From positions 44,402 through 108,401 of the forward strand of contig CAIKRV010000078.1 in NCBI GenBank assembly GCA_903829945.1: 64,000 bases of DNA. The letters run 5' to 3'. Under the pieces are notes generated by a model, which searched no databases, had not been told where the DNA came from, and was given only the letters and a program-made list of their open reading frames with translations. Of this stretch, positions 53,635 to 62,728 are shown in pieces (position 1 is the first letter of the stretch; every line of letters starts with the position of its first letter). A program made the translations under genes and the position numbers. The DNA comes from an uncultured bacterium (GTDB taxonomy: Bacteria > Bacteroidota > Bacteroidia > CAILMK01).

Positions 53635-54609
53635 TTAGTGATTACTCAAGAAATTCTTCAAACCATTAATATTGGTAATTTGTGCAGAATTAACACCCTT
53701 GTGATCGGCAGCTAATAGTGAAATCCAATCAAGTACATAAATATTTTCATAGAGAGAAGCTATGCTTGCATCCATGTTCAACTCAAATGAAATATTTTTG
53801 CTTTCAGCTAATAAATCAATTAAGAATTTAAATCTTAAACTCGTACGAGCATTACTAAAACTATTGATAAAAAAGAAAACGGAATCCATTTTTCCATAGT
53901 AAGATTCAATAACATTATGGTTACATTCCGGAAGCTCATGGAGGAAAGCTTCATCTTTAGCGTTTTCTTGAATTTGTTGGCAAAATCGTAACCCAACCGG
54001 ATTGCTTAGGTAATCGGTTACCACTACAATTTTCTTAGGGTAAGTAGCTTTAAATTGATTAAATAAAATGCTTGCTTTTTCAATATAAGCATCGAAATTT
54101 TTTAATTTACCGGCAACATTTGTCAGGTCATCCTTTACATCCATTTGGTACAATTCACCAAAGAATTGAATTAAATATGTTAATGAATATCCAAGTGCCA
54201 TTCTAGGTTGAAAACCAGGCAAAGCATTATAAACAATATGTTGATCCCTTTTAGCCCATTCTTCTAATTTCCCGCCAGTAGTAATTACACAGATGGTACA
54301 TCCATTTTTGGAGGCGGCTTCATACATGGCAAGAGTTTCTTCAGTGTTTCCACTATAAGAGCTCATAATTGCTAAAGTACGTTTGGACGCATAGGAAGGT
54401 AATTCATAATCTGAAATTACTTCTATCGGTAATGTAGATTTATCAAAAAGAAAACTTTTAGCAATCCTACCGGCAATACCGGAACCACCTAAGCCGGAAA
54501 GGATAATGTTATCAAAGTTGGCCGCACTTAAATTATGATTATGATAATTACTTAAGGCATATTCAATTTGCTCTGAAAATTTGGCAAGATCGTCTTTTTG
54601 ATATTTCAT
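53635..54609 (-). CDS. SIS-domain phosphoglucose/phosphomannose isomerase family protein
   Basis: 324 aa. Two SIS domains. The first has the sugar-phosphate loop SSYSGNTEETLAMYEAASK after LSGLGGSGIAGRIAKS. The second carries the bacterial PGI/PMI C-terminal signature ELPECNHNVIESYYG, whose His is the catalytic position in characterised archaeal and bacterial members. It would interconvert glucose-6-phosphate or mannose-6-phosphate with fructose-6-phosphate in central or cell-wall sugar metabolism. It is 73 bp downstream of a GNAT gene on the same strand. Confidence 0.88.
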   Translation of the reverse strand: MKYQKDDLAKFSEQIEYALSNYHNHNLSAANFDNIILSGLGGSGIAGRIAKSFLFDKSTLPIEVISDYELPSYASKRTLAIMSSYSGNTEETLAMYEAASKNGCTICVITTGGKLEEWAKRDQHIVYNALPGFQPRMALGYSLTYLIQFFGELYQMDVKDDLTNVAGKLKNFDAYIEKASILFNQFKATYPKKIVVVTDYLSNPVGLRFCQQIQENAKDEAFLHELPECNHNVIESYYGKMDSVFFFINSFSNARTSLRFKFLIDLLAESKNISFELNMDASIASLYENIYVLDWISLLAADHKGVNSAQITNINGLKNFLSNH

Positions 54610-54682
54610 ATTTTAAATAAGAGGGTGGAATATTTATATTGGTGCAAAATTAGCAATTATTGAGAGGAAAACTGTTATGAAA

Positions 54683-55120
54683 TTATAACTTCTTTTGCAT
54701 AATTCTGTGTGGCAGCCCCACTTCTATAAATGGGGTTCCCGTAATTTGATAATTAAGGCGCAGGTAAAAGGGAACAGCGCTTTCTCTGGCATGAAGTAGT
54801 ATTTCTGAATAACCGTGTTCTTTTGCAAATTCCTCTGAATAATAAACTAAGGTTTTACCTATTCCTTTACCCTGAAATCCTTCGCTTACAGCTACCTGCC
54901 TCATTTTAATTTGATTATCATTTATTTGACTTAATATTAAGCAAGCAATTATTTCGTTATTTAGAATTGCAACTAAATGATAATCATTAGTTTCATTAAT
55001 AAGCTGGCTATAGGTATAATCGAGTTTTAAAGGAAGCCTTAGGACTTTGTATCGTAAGGCAACTGTGGACCAATAGTTTTCACTACCATGGCTTAAGGAT
55101 TTGCATAAAATATCAAGCAT
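54683..55120 (-). CDS. GNAT family N-acetyltransferase
   Basis: 145 aa. The acetyl-CoA loop is RQVAVSEGFQGKGIGKTLV (Q/R-x-x-G-x-G/A pattern), preceded by strand LVAILNNEIIACLIL and followed by LHARESAVPFYLRLNYQ. The protein is a single GNAT domain, acting in the cytosol on an unknown amine. It starts 3 bp after the Fur-family gene, so the two are probably coupled. Confidence 0.88.
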   Translation of the reverse strand: MLDILCKSLSHGSENYWSTVALRYKVLRLPLKLDYTYSQLINETNDYHLVAILNNEIIACLILSQINDNQIKMRQVAVSEGFQGKGIGKTLVYYSEEFAKEHGYSEILLHARESAVPFYLRLNYQITGTPFIEVGLPHRIMQKKL

Positions 55121-55123
55121 AAT

Positions 55124-55558
55124 TCAGGCTTTAGCGCAATTTTTACAGATTCCTTGGATTAAAACATTTGTTTCCTTAAAAACATATCCTTCGGGTTCTT
55201 TAAAATTAGGGAAAGGTAATTCATCCAAACAGTGTGTTGTGCCACAAACATTACATTTAAAATGTATATGTTGATCATGGTGTGCTTGGGTGGTAGCTGC
55301 ATGTAAACAAACAGCATATCGGGCCGCCCCTTCATCATCAGGCACTTTATGGATTAAGCCTTTGCCTAAAAAACTAGTAAGTGTTCGATAAAGAGTTACT
55401 CTATCAAATTCTTCTCCCAAACTTTTTTCCAAATCCGGTTGCGATAAAGCAAAATCATGGTCGAGAAATATCTTTAATGCTTGAACCCTAGAAGAGGTTA
55501 CACGCAAATTGTGTTCCTGTAATAAGTGTTCTGCTTTTTGTGTTGATATAATGGTCAT
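55124..55558 (-). CDS. Fur-family transcriptional regulator
   Basis: 144 aa. A winged-helix domain (about 1-85) with NLRVTSSRVQALKIF and FDRVTLYRTLTSFLGKGLIHK is followed by a metal-binding dimerisation domain with HHDQHIHFKC, the two CxxC pairs CNVC and CKNC, and the HIHF metal site. It senses Fe, Zn or peroxide; the type cannot be told from this alone. Its gene is followed by GNAT and SIS genes and is divergent from the T9SS gene at 55744, with which it shares a 185-bp spacer. Confidence 0.9.
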   Translation of the reverse strand: MTIISTQKAEHLLQEHNLRVTSSRVQALKIFLDHDFALSQPDLEKSLGEEFDRVTLYRTLTSFLGKGLIHKVPDDEGAARYAVCLHAATTQAHHDQHIHFKCNVCGTTHCLDELPFPNFKEPEGYVFKETNVLIQGICKNCAKA

Positions 55559-55567
55559 AATTCAATA

Positions 55568-55575
55568 CAAATATA
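55568..55575 (-). promoter_or_regulatory. -7-like element close to the Fur-family start
   Basis: On the minus strand TATATTTG matches TAnnTTTG exactly. The predicted start is near 55561, leaving almost no leader before the ATG at 55558. Chance occurrence in AT-rich DNA is possible. Confidence 0.3.
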
Positions 55576-55725
55576 CAAGTGAAATATTCTTCTGGCGTTA
55601 TGAAAAAGTAGTAAATTGGTTAAAATTGACAAAAATCATGATTTTTAGGGGTAAGATGCTATTGAAAACCCCCTATAAAGGTCTATATTGTTTTGAACTT
55701 TAATTTTAAATTAAAAATATGGTCT

Positions 55726-55733
55726 TACTTTTG
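55726..55733 (+). promoter_or_regulatory. -7-like element of the frameshifted T9SS gene
   Basis: TACTTTTG matches TAnnTTTG, 10 bp before the ATG at 55744, implying a leader of a few bases. No good -33 element is seen at the standard spacing. Confidence 0.35.
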
Positions 55734-55743
55734 TATCAAAGCA

Positions 55744-57728
55744 ATGAATATGAAACATATACTTATACATTTAACCCTTTTTGTTTTTGCAATTTACAAG
55801 CTTGAAGCCCAACAAAATATTCAAAATGTTTTGGACCAAATAAAGTCGCCTGATACTAAAGATGAATTTGCTTACTTTGCAGACAAACCTTCACAAGTTA
55901 GTAACTCACATTTTGGTGCAGCATTAAATTATTTAAATCAACTAAAACACTTCATATAACTTTACCTACACAACTTGTAAATAATAAGAGTTTACCTGAT
56001 ACCATTATTGTTGGGATTGCGCCTTTCGATACTTTAAATATTACTAGTAGCTTTACACATAAAGGACCAATAATTATAGTTCGAAATGGTGTGCTCAATA
56101 TTAAAGATGCAATTTTTACTAATGTTGGGGATTTGTATGTTTTGCAAAATGGTCAGGTGAATTGTGATTCATCGCAATTAAACTTTCCTCAGAGTTATTT
56201 TTATCAAAGAGGTTTAATCCTGGTCAATCATGCTAAGGTAAGTATACATAACAGCAAACTAAGTTATGGTGGTTACACTCATATTTGTAATGTAAGCGAT
56301 TCGGCACAATTGTTTTTTGAAAATGTAACGCAACCTGATTTTATGACTACCGGACTAAGTAAATATGGTCAAATAAGTATTAATGGAACTAATCAAGCAG
56401 GTGAATTTATTATCCAAGATCAAGTTAAATTATCCCTTAAAAACGCATCTAATGCATTGCTTTGGCATCATTTTCCAGATACTTCTGTAATAACTTGGAG
56501 TTTTGGCACAAAAGACACAGTTTATAATTATCAATTTAATAAATTTCAAAAAGGAATTAAAGGAATTGAATACCAGATATTCGCAGATTCAGTCTATAAA
56601 ATTATGTGGGGAATGATGCCATCTGCAGGTTCAAAAATCAAAATTTCTAATTCCAATATTCGAACAGTTGGACTTTGGTTTGATCATTCTCAAGATACTA
56701 CCTATGTTAGTGGAATTACCAATAATACTTACTATTCCTCTTACACACTTCCGTTAAAGGATCGATCACTCACTTTATCAAATTGTAATGTGCAAACTTG
56801 GAGTTTATATGCGTTTAAAAAATCGAGAATTAATGTAAGTGGTTGTATTGTTGGAGAAATTGGAACATATAACAGTTCCAGTTTGGTGGGTAGTTCTTTC
56901 TGGAATGATGGTTCCGGCGGGTATTTGTATGCCTCTGATTCCGCCTTGAATTATTCAGTTTTTACTACAGCTTCCTCGGCAGTTCGAAGTGAAAAAAATA
57001 GCATATTTGTTTTTGGATATTCAACAATTGGATCTTTTGGATATGCTGCTGCTTTGGATCAATCCCTCTTAGTGGTTATTCAAAGTTCTATTCCTTCTGA
57101 TCCTACTGTTTTTGGGGCTGCTGCTGTTGTTTACAACTATTTAAACCCATTATCTTTACCTTATGTGGATACGATGGTAGAAGTAAGTGGTTCAGCTTGG
57201 ATACATCGTGGGCCGACAAGTGTTTGGATGCATTTTAAAAATAAGCAATTATTTTACCAAGCACCAAATGATACTGCCTGGAATGCTATTGCTCCTGCAG
57301 ATACTATACCAGTTTCAAATCAAACTATTGCTAATTGGAATACCCATTTATTGACACCCGGTTTATATAATTTGCGTTTAAGGATTACGGATAATTGGGG
57401 GAATAAAACAGATGCTACACGTCAGGTTAATTTACTTTCCGGATTATTGACTGCGGTACAAAGCACTGAGAATCCATTCCGGTTCAATATTTATCCTGTT
57501 CCTGCAAATGATGTGTTAAATATTCAGTTTATTGATAAAAAAGATGAAACAATTCTGCTAAAGATATATGATTTGAATGGCAAGGAATTAATGGCTCAGG
57601 AATATAAATTTACTTTAGGATTACAAGGTATCCAATTCAATATTAGTGCATTCCAAAGTGGGACCTATTTGTTAAAATTGGAATCAAACAGAGGGGTTGC
57701 CTATTCTAAATTTGTCATTAATAGATAA
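55744..57728 (+). CDS. T9SS surface protein interrupted by a -1 frameshift
   Basis: The ATG at 55744 opens a frame with a signal peptide (MNMKHILIHLTLFVFAIYKLEAQ) that stops at 55957-55959 after 71 codons. The -1 frame is open from well before that stop through to 57728, with no stop codon between 55938 and the long downstream part. Joined, it encodes about 661 aa: a beta-helix-like region (VRNGVLNIKDAIFTNVGDLYVLQNG) and a T9SS type A sorting domain ending NPFRFNIYPVPANDVLNIQF ... YSKFVINR. A slippery heptamer T_TTA_AAT at 55932-55938 lies exactly at the frame change. It may be a mutated gene, an assembly error or programmed frameshifting. Confidence 0.7.
55932..55938 (+). other. Slippery heptamer T_TTA_AAT at the frame change
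   Basis: The heptamer is in the exact zero frame (TAT TTA AAT) needed for a -1 slip, after which codons TCA ACT AAA continue in the downstream frame. A possible weak stem TTTAC 55961-55965/GTAAA 55977-55981 lies 22 nt later. No strong pseudoknot is visible. Confidence 0.5.
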
Positions 57729-57739
57729 GAGAGTTTACC

Positions 57740-57747
57740 TAACTTTG
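57740..57747 (+). promoter_or_regulatory. -7-like element upstream of the YbaB gene
   Basis: TAACTTTG matches TAnnTTTG exactly, 16 bp before the ATG at 57764. A TTTG at 57711 is too far for a standard -33. Confidence 0.4.
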
Positions 57748-57763
57748 CATTAAATAATTTTTT

Positions 57764-58102
57764 ATGTTTGATATGTTTGGAATGCTCGGTAAACTGGGCG
57801 AGGTTAAAAATAAAATTCAAGCCGTTAAAGATAGTCTTCCCGGCATCATGTTGGAAGAAAATGAATTAAATGGAACGGTAATTATAAGTATTAGCGCGGA
57901 TAAAAAAATTCATGCTATTAAAACTTCTGATGCTTTTTATAATGAGTATACCAATGAAGAACGTGAAGCGCTCCTATTGGAGGCCATAAATAATGCTATT
58001 GTGCAAGCAGAGGCAAGGTATAAGTCTGAAATTTCTAAAAATCTTGAAGGTTTAGTCCCAAATATCCCAGGTTTAGATATTGGAAGTCTTTTAGGCGCTT
58101 AA
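57764..58102 (+). CDS. YbaB/EbfC family nucleoid-associated protein
   Basis: 112 aa, small YbaB type. The N-terminal helix MFDMFGMLGKLGEVKNKIQAVKD is followed by a beta part (VIISISADKKIHAIKTSDAFY) and a final helix region with ALLLEAINNAIVQAEARYKSEI. YbaB dimers bind DNA and are usually encoded near recR/dnaX, which are not here. It ends 20 bp before the convergent DUF721 gene. Confidence 0.87.
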   Translation: MFDMFGMLGKLGEVKNKIQAVKDSLPGIMLEENELNGTVIISISADKKIHAIKTSDAFYNEYTNEEREALLLEAINNAIVQAEARYKSEISKNLEGLVPNIPGLDIGSLLGA

Positions 58103-58122
58103 TAAAATTAGAAGAATAGCAT

Positions 58123-58416
58123 TTATAAAAGCACTACTTCTTCTACTATGGCAGAACCGATTTCATGGTTTACTCTGTCAATAATTTTTGACCTAGAGTA
58201 GGTAAGTTCCATCTTTAAAGCTGCAGAATCAACTTTAATAAATAATTTTCCATTTTTGAGATATAAATCCCTGGTGTGCTTCTCAATCATAGTCCCCATC
58301 ACCCTTCCCCAGCTATTTATTATTTGTGCCTCATAAACCTTTCCTTTTAGTTTATAGACATGAAGCATTTCGTCTATTGCTTCTTTCAGGGATACTTCAT
58401 TCGATTTCTTTATCAT
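58123..58416 (-). CDS. DUF721 (DciA-like) protein
   Basis: 97 aa. The motifs SLKEAIDEMLHVYKLKGKVYEAQIINSWGRVMG and THTRDLYL-type strand followed by GKLFIKVDSAALKMELTYSRSKII fit the DUF721 family, which includes the DnaB-helicase loader DciA. Bacteroidota members are short like this one. A role in replication is an inference from the family. It is convergent with YbaB and separated by 193 bp from the next gene upstream. Confidence 0.82.
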   Translation of the reverse strand: MIKKSNEVSLKEAIDEMLHVYKLKGKVYEAQIINSWGRVMGTMIEKHTRDLYLKNGKLFIKVDSAALKMELTYSRSKIIDRVNHEIGSAIVEEVVLL

Positions 58417-58609
58417 AATTTTTACTCCCTTTACTTGTCGAAAGTTAGGTATTAAACGTTGATTATGTCTAAATATTTTTCAACAGGCTAAGTACTTAAT
58501 TAATTATTACTTCACACCTTCTTAAAGCATAATTAATCACAATTCCATATGCATTAATAACATGCTGTTGATAAGTGCTTTAAATATTTGTTAATTAGTT
58601 TGTTAAGTG

Positions 58610-59677
58610 TTATGCATCGTAATTTACCGTAACATCCTCAGTAATCGGATGGCTTTGGCAAGTTAAGATATATCCGGCTGCAATTTCTTTATCTGATAAT
58701 CCTTCTCGGTCATCCATAATTACTTTTCCGCTGATTAATTTAGCTTTACAGGTGCAACATGAGCCGATCATGCAAGCATATGGTGGGTCAATATCATGGT
58801 CCAAACAAGCATCCAAGATACTTTCAGATGGTTTTACTTGAATCTGACTTTCTTTTCCGTCCAAAATAACAGTCACCTGCGCCGGAATAGGTTCATTCCC
58901 GGCTGATTTGGGTTGTTCATCTTCATCAGCATGGGTTAATGGTGCAGAAAAATGTTCTTCATGTATTTGTATTGTTGGAATTCCTGCGATTTTTAAATAT
59001 TCTTTTGCCTCGGCCATCATGCCTGAGGGGCCACAAATAAAATATTCATTATTGCTTTGGGTTGGAATATGTTCTAGCAGTTCTTTTATTTTTTCTATGT
59101 TAAGCCTACCTTTATTTCCTGTCCATTCACTAGAGCCTTGGCTTAAGCTATGTATAACCTCCAAACGATTTGGATTTTGTTCTTTTAATGCCTTAAGTGT
59201 TTTTTCGAAAATTATTGAATTTTCATCACGATTGCCATAGAGTAATGTTATTTTACTGTTTGGTTCCAAATGTAAAACACTTCTTAAAATGGACATTAAA
59301 GGGGTAATGCCGCTTCCTGCTCCAATTAAAATATAATGTTTATTATTTGCAGGATTTAATAGCGCAGTAAAATTACCGAGTGGAGGCAAAATTTCCATTT
59401 GCATTCCTTCCTTCAAACTTTGATTAATCCAAGTGGAAACTTTACCGCCCGGTGTTACTTTTACCGTTACCACTAAGTCAGCATCGGTATAAGGGCAAGA
59501 GCTTAATGAATAAGCCCTATTAAAACGATGGCCATCAATATTTACTTTAAGGGTAAGATATTGACCTGGTATGAAATTAAAAACTTGTTTATCAGGATTT
59601 TCAAAGCATATGGATACTGCTTCCGGGGTTTCCCTTACTATACGAACTATTTTTGTTGATATAAATTTTAATGCCAT
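58610..59677 (-). CDS. PaaE-like ferredoxin-type reductase (FAD, NAD(P), plant-type 2Fe-2S)
   Basis: 355 aa. Domain order: FAD-binding barrel (1-100) with HRFNRAYSLSS, NAD(P)-binding domain (about 105-235) with YILIGAGSGITPLMSI and YFICGPSGMM, and a C-terminal plant-type ferredoxin domain with C-x4-C-x2-C (CMIGSCCTC) and a distant Cys in ILTCQ. This is the architecture of phenylacetyl-CoA epoxidase reductase PaaE and related electron-transfer reductases. No other paa genes are in the window, so it may serve another oxygenase. A -7 element lies at 59711-59718. Confidence 0.88.
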   Translation of the reverse strand: MALKFISTKIVRIVRETPEAVSICFENPDKQVFNFIPGQYLTLKVNIDGHRFNRAYSLSSCPYTDADLVVTVKVTPGGKVSTWINQSLKEGMQMEILPPLGNFTALLNPANNKHYILIGAGSGITPLMSILRSVLHLEPNSKITLLYGNRDENSIIFEKTLKALKEQNPNRLEVIHSLSQGSSEWTGNKGRLNIEKIKELLEHIPTQSNNEYFICGPSGMMAEAKEYLKIAGIPTIQIHEEHFSAPLTHADEDEQPKSAGNEPIPAQVTVILDGKESQIQVKPSESILDACLDHDIDPPYACMIGSCCTCKAKLISGKVIMDDREGLSDKEIAAGYILTCQSHPITEDVTVNYDA

Positions 59678-59710
59678 GGAAATCAGTTGCTGAATTCTTT
59701 AAAAAGGGTG

Positions 59711-59718
59711 CAAAGATA
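59711..59718 (-). promoter_or_regulatory. Bacteroidota -7 element upstream of the PaaE-like reductase
   Basis: On the minus strand TATCTTTG matches TAnnTTTG exactly; the predicted start is near 59704, 27 bp before the ATG. A TTTG is present 12 bp upstream, closer than the usual -33 spacing. Confidence 0.5.
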
Positions 59719-59772
59719 CGCAGGTTTTATCAAAGAATATCTTAAAATTTGCTTACAATTTGTTTAAGCTTC

Positions 59773-60534
59773 TTATATTTCTTTAACCACATCGCGGGCC
59801 GTAGCCTGCGCACTTGGCGTCATGATTATTTCATTTAAGCATACATGATCAGGCCTGCTTAATGCAAACCAAATTACTTCAGCCACGTCCTGGGCTTGTA
59901 AAGGGTCAAATCCTTTATATACATTCGCTGCTCGTTCTTCATCACCTTTAAATCTGACCAATGAAAATTCTGTTTCCAATAATCCCGGATTAATTGAGGT
60001 AACTTTAATATGATGAGGCAGTAGATCTATGCGCATCCCTTTATTTATGGCATCAACTGCAAATTTACTGGCACAATATACATTCCCCTTGGGATAAACT
60101 TCTTTGCCTGCAATTGATGAAATATTAAAAATATGGCCCTTATTTTGTTTAATCATTAATGGAATCACTGCTCTACTTACATACAGTAAGCCCTTAACAT
60201 TTGTATCAATCATTCTATCCCAATCTTCTATTTCACCATCTTGAATGTCTGATAATCCAACTGCTAATCCGGCATTATTTACCAATACATCAATTGCTTG
60301 CCATTCAGTTGGCAAAGTTTGAATGGCTTGTTTTACTTCTTCATTGTTTCTAACATCAAAATGGAGCGCTAAAACTTTTATGTCATATTTGCCTTTCAAA
60401 TCTTTTTCAATAATATCCAGACGTTCTTTTCTTCTTCCGGTGATAATAACATTATAAGCATGAGAAGCCAACTCGTATGCCGTGCTTTTCCCAATGCCGG
60501 AAGTAGCTCCGGTAATTAATGCAATTTTTGTCAT
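59773..60534 (-). CDS. Short-chain dehydrogenase/reductase (YdfG-like)
   Basis: 253 aa. Classical SDR: cofactor motif TGATSGIGKST, NNAG in VLVNNAGLAVG, active-site Ser in NISSIAG and YCASK (Tyr and Lys). The arginines in ITGRRKERLD point to NADP. The C-terminal stretch RFKGDEERAANVYKGFDPLQAQDVAEVI and the overall pattern are typical of the YdfG group that oxidises L-allo-threonine and 3-hydroxy acids; the true substrate is not shown by the sequence. Transcribed on its own. Confidence 0.9.
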   Translation of the reverse strand: MTKIALITGATSGIGKSTAYELASHAYNVIITGRRKERLDIIEKDLKGKYDIKVLALHFDVRNNEEVKQAIQTLPTEWQAIDVLVNNAGLAVGLSDIQDGEIEDWDRMIDTNVKGLLYVSRAVIPLMIKQNKGHIFNISSIAGKEVYPKGNVYCASKFAVDAINKGMRIDLLPHHIKVTSINPGLLETEFSLVRFKGDEERAANVYKGFDPLQAQDVAEVIWFALSRPDHVCLNEIIMTPSAQATARDVVKEI

Positions 60535-60672
60535 AACTATTAAAATTTGATTGCAAAGTTCGTGAATAAAAATTAGTATTCATTAGCATTTTAAACAGAT
60601 ATTGATTTCATTAAAATATAATTTGCCATTGGTCACTTTTTTATTTTGCAGCCTTTACTTTAACTTCGTAGC

Positions 60673-62043
60673 ATGCTCCTCTGGTCCGTTATAATATATT
60701 TAATTATTTCCATCATTGTTGGTTTAGGTGCAGCAATTTTGGTTAAAAATACGGATGATTATCATTTGGCCGGCCGAAGCTTACCTGTTTATATTAGCGC
60801 AGCTGCATTATTTGCAACATGGTTTGGTTCTGAAACTGTTTTAGGTGCTTCTTCCGTGATGTCCAAAAAAGGATTATATGGGGTAATTGAAGACCCATTC
60901 GGTGCTTCCTTATGTTTATTTCTTTTAGGTGCATTCTTTGCACGTAGAATGTATAGGATGAATATTCTAACAATTGGTGATTTTTACAGGAATCGTTTCG
61001 GTCCAAAAGTTGAATTGTTTGCTAGTATTTGCCTTATTTTATCTTATTTAGGCTGGATCGCTGCTCAAATGGTTGCAATGGGTATTATCCTTCATGTGGT
61101 TTCGGGTTTAGAAGTTAATACAGGTATTCTTATTGGTAGTTTTGTAGTAATATTATATACGGCAGTTGGTGGAATGTGGTCAGTTTCCATTTCTGATTTT
61201 ATGCAAATGATCCTAATTATAATAGGATTAGTATTGGCCTTATGGCAACTCAATTTATTAATTCCAATTCCGCAAATTATTAATAAAACGCCAAATCACT
61301 TTTTTGTATTTTTTAAGAATGGAAATTGGGCTACTCAAATCAATTATTTTGCTGCATGGATAACAATTGGTTTTGGCTCAATTCCACAGCAGGATGTATT
61401 TCAGAGAGTAATGAGTTCCAAATCTGAAAAGGTAGCTGTTCGCTCTAGTTTCATTGCGGCTTTTATGTATTTAACCATCGCATTAATTCCATTGATGATG
61501 GCTTTGTATGCAAGAATTTTGGTGCCTGAAGAATTACAAAACGACGGACAATTAATGTTACCGCATATGATTTTAAAATACACAAGTCCTGCAATACAAA
61601 TATTGTTTTTTGGCGCTTTACTTTCCGCTATAAAAAGTGCTGCAAGCGGTGCATTATTGGCTCCCGCTACTATCCTCAGTGAAAATATTATATACCATCT
61701 TATACTAAAAGGAAAGGAGAAGGTAATGTTACACATTTCTAGAATATCAGTTTTGATAATTGCTGTATTATCATTGAGCATGGCATTAATGAAAAATAAT
61801 ATTTACGAACTGGTAGGTCAAAGTTCAGCCTTAAGCTTAGTATCGCTTTTTGTTCCACTTTTAGCTGGTATGTTTTGGAAGCGAGCTAATAGTTTAGGTG
61901 CATTAATGAGTATTTTTATGGGCATGATTATTTGGTTGATTTGTTTAATTTTAGATACAACAATTAGCCCATTATTTTTTGGCTTACTGGCAAGTATTAT
62001 TGGAATGTTGGCAGGTGTATATTTCCATAAAAATAAAATATGA
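60673..62043 (+). CDS. Sodium:solute symporter (SSS family)
   Basis: 456 aa with about 12-13 membrane helices. The SSS start is DDYHLAGRSLPVYISAAALFATWFGSETVLG, and the core carries GGMWSVSISDFMQMILIIIGL and SIPQQDVFQRVMSSKSEKVAVRSS. It co-transports Na+ with an unknown solute (sugar, amino acid, proline or pantothenate types all share this fold). Its stop overlaps the start of the sirtuin gene by 4 bp, so the two are translationally coupled. Confidence 0.9.
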   Translation: MLLWSVIIYLIISIIVGLGAAILVKNTDDYHLAGRSLPVYISAAALFATWFGSETVLGASSVMSKKGLYGVIEDPFGASLCLFLLGAFFARRMYRMNILTIGDFYRNRFGPKVELFASICLILSYLGWIAAQMVAMGIILHVVSGLEVNTGILIGSFVVILYTAVGGMWSVSISDFMQMILIIIGLVLALWQLNLLIPIPQIINKTPNHFFVFFKNGNWATQINYFAAWITIGFGSIPQQDVFQRVMSSKSEKVAVRSSFIAAFMYLTIALIPLMMALYARILVPEELQNDGQLMLPHMILKYTSPAIQILFFGALLSAIKSAASGALLAPATILSENIIYHLILKGKEKVMLHISRISVLIIAVLSLSMALMKNNIYELVGQSSALSLVSLFVPLLAGMFWKRANSLGALMSIFMGMIIWLICLILDTTISPLFFGLLASIIGMLAGVYFHKNKI

Positions 62044-62726
62044 AAAAGATTGTGGTTTTAACAGGTGCCGGAGTTAGTGCTGAAAGTGGGATTCCTACTT
62101 TTAGAGACGCCGGCGGTCTATGGGAAGGATATAAAATTGAAGACGTAGCTTCTCCAATTGGATGGAATAAGGATTTTAAAATGGTTTTAAATTTTTATAA
62201 TTTAAGACGCGCCGGTATTCGAAATGTCGAACCTAATGAAGCACATATACATTTAGCTAAATTAGAAGGAAAATATCAGGTAACTATCATCACTCAAAAT
62301 ATTGATGATTTGCATGAGCGGGGAGGTAGTTCTGAGGTGATACATTTACATGGAGAAATTTTCAAAGCACGAAGTACTAAGGATTCCAACCTTATATATA
62401 ATTTGGGAGATGCTGATATTTTCCCTGGTGATTTGTGTGAAAAGGGTTCCCAATTACGACCACATATTGTATGGTTTGGGGAGGAAGTGCCAATGATTTC
62501 AAAAGCTATTCCTATTGTTTCAGACGCAGATATTATTATGGTGGTGGGTACTTCAATGCTTGTTTATCCGGCCGCAGGATTATTAAATTATGCCCCAATG
62601 AATGTGCCAATTTATTTTGTCGATCCAAATATTCCTGATCATTTACCTAAGAGAAATTTAATTTGTATTGCTGATAAGGCAAGTATTGCAGTTCCTATGC
62701 TCGTTAAAAAATTGATGGAAAATTAA
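62040..62726 (+). CDS. Sir2 family NAD-dependent deacylase, zinc ligands missing
   Basis: 228 aa. NAD-binding motifs GAGVSAESGIPTFRD and TQNIDDLHERGG; catalytic His104 in HLHG. Y53 and R56 in FYNLRRAGI match the Tyr-x-x-Arg pair that gives SIRT5/CobB desuccinylase and desmalonylase activity. The usual two CxxC zinc pairs are absent: RSTKD replaces RCTxC (111-115), and only one Cys (133, in DLCEKGSQLRPHIVWFGE) remains. The Rossmann core is intact, so activity without zinc is plausible. The gene starts inside the end of the symporter gene. Confidence 0.9.
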   Translation: MKKIVVLTGAGVSAESGIPTFRDAGGLWEGYKIEDVASPIGWNKDFKMVLNFYNLRRAGIRNVEPNEAHIHLAKLEGKYQVTIITQNIDDLHERGGSSEVIHLHGEIFKARSTKDSNLIYNLGDADIFPGDLCEKGSQLRPHIVWFGEEVPMISKAIPIVSDADIIMVVGTSMLVYPAAGLLNYAPMNVPIYFVDPNIPDHLPKRNLICIADKASIAVPMLVKKLMEN

Positions 62727-62728
62727 TT

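Noticed and set aside
55961..55981. Stimulatory stem for programmed frameshifting
   Set aside because: A 5-bp AT-rich stem 22 nt after the heptamer is too weak and too distant to count as evidence.
58610..59677. Phenylacetate degradation cluster
   Set aside because: Only a PaaE-like reductase is present; no paaABCD or other pathway gene is in the window.
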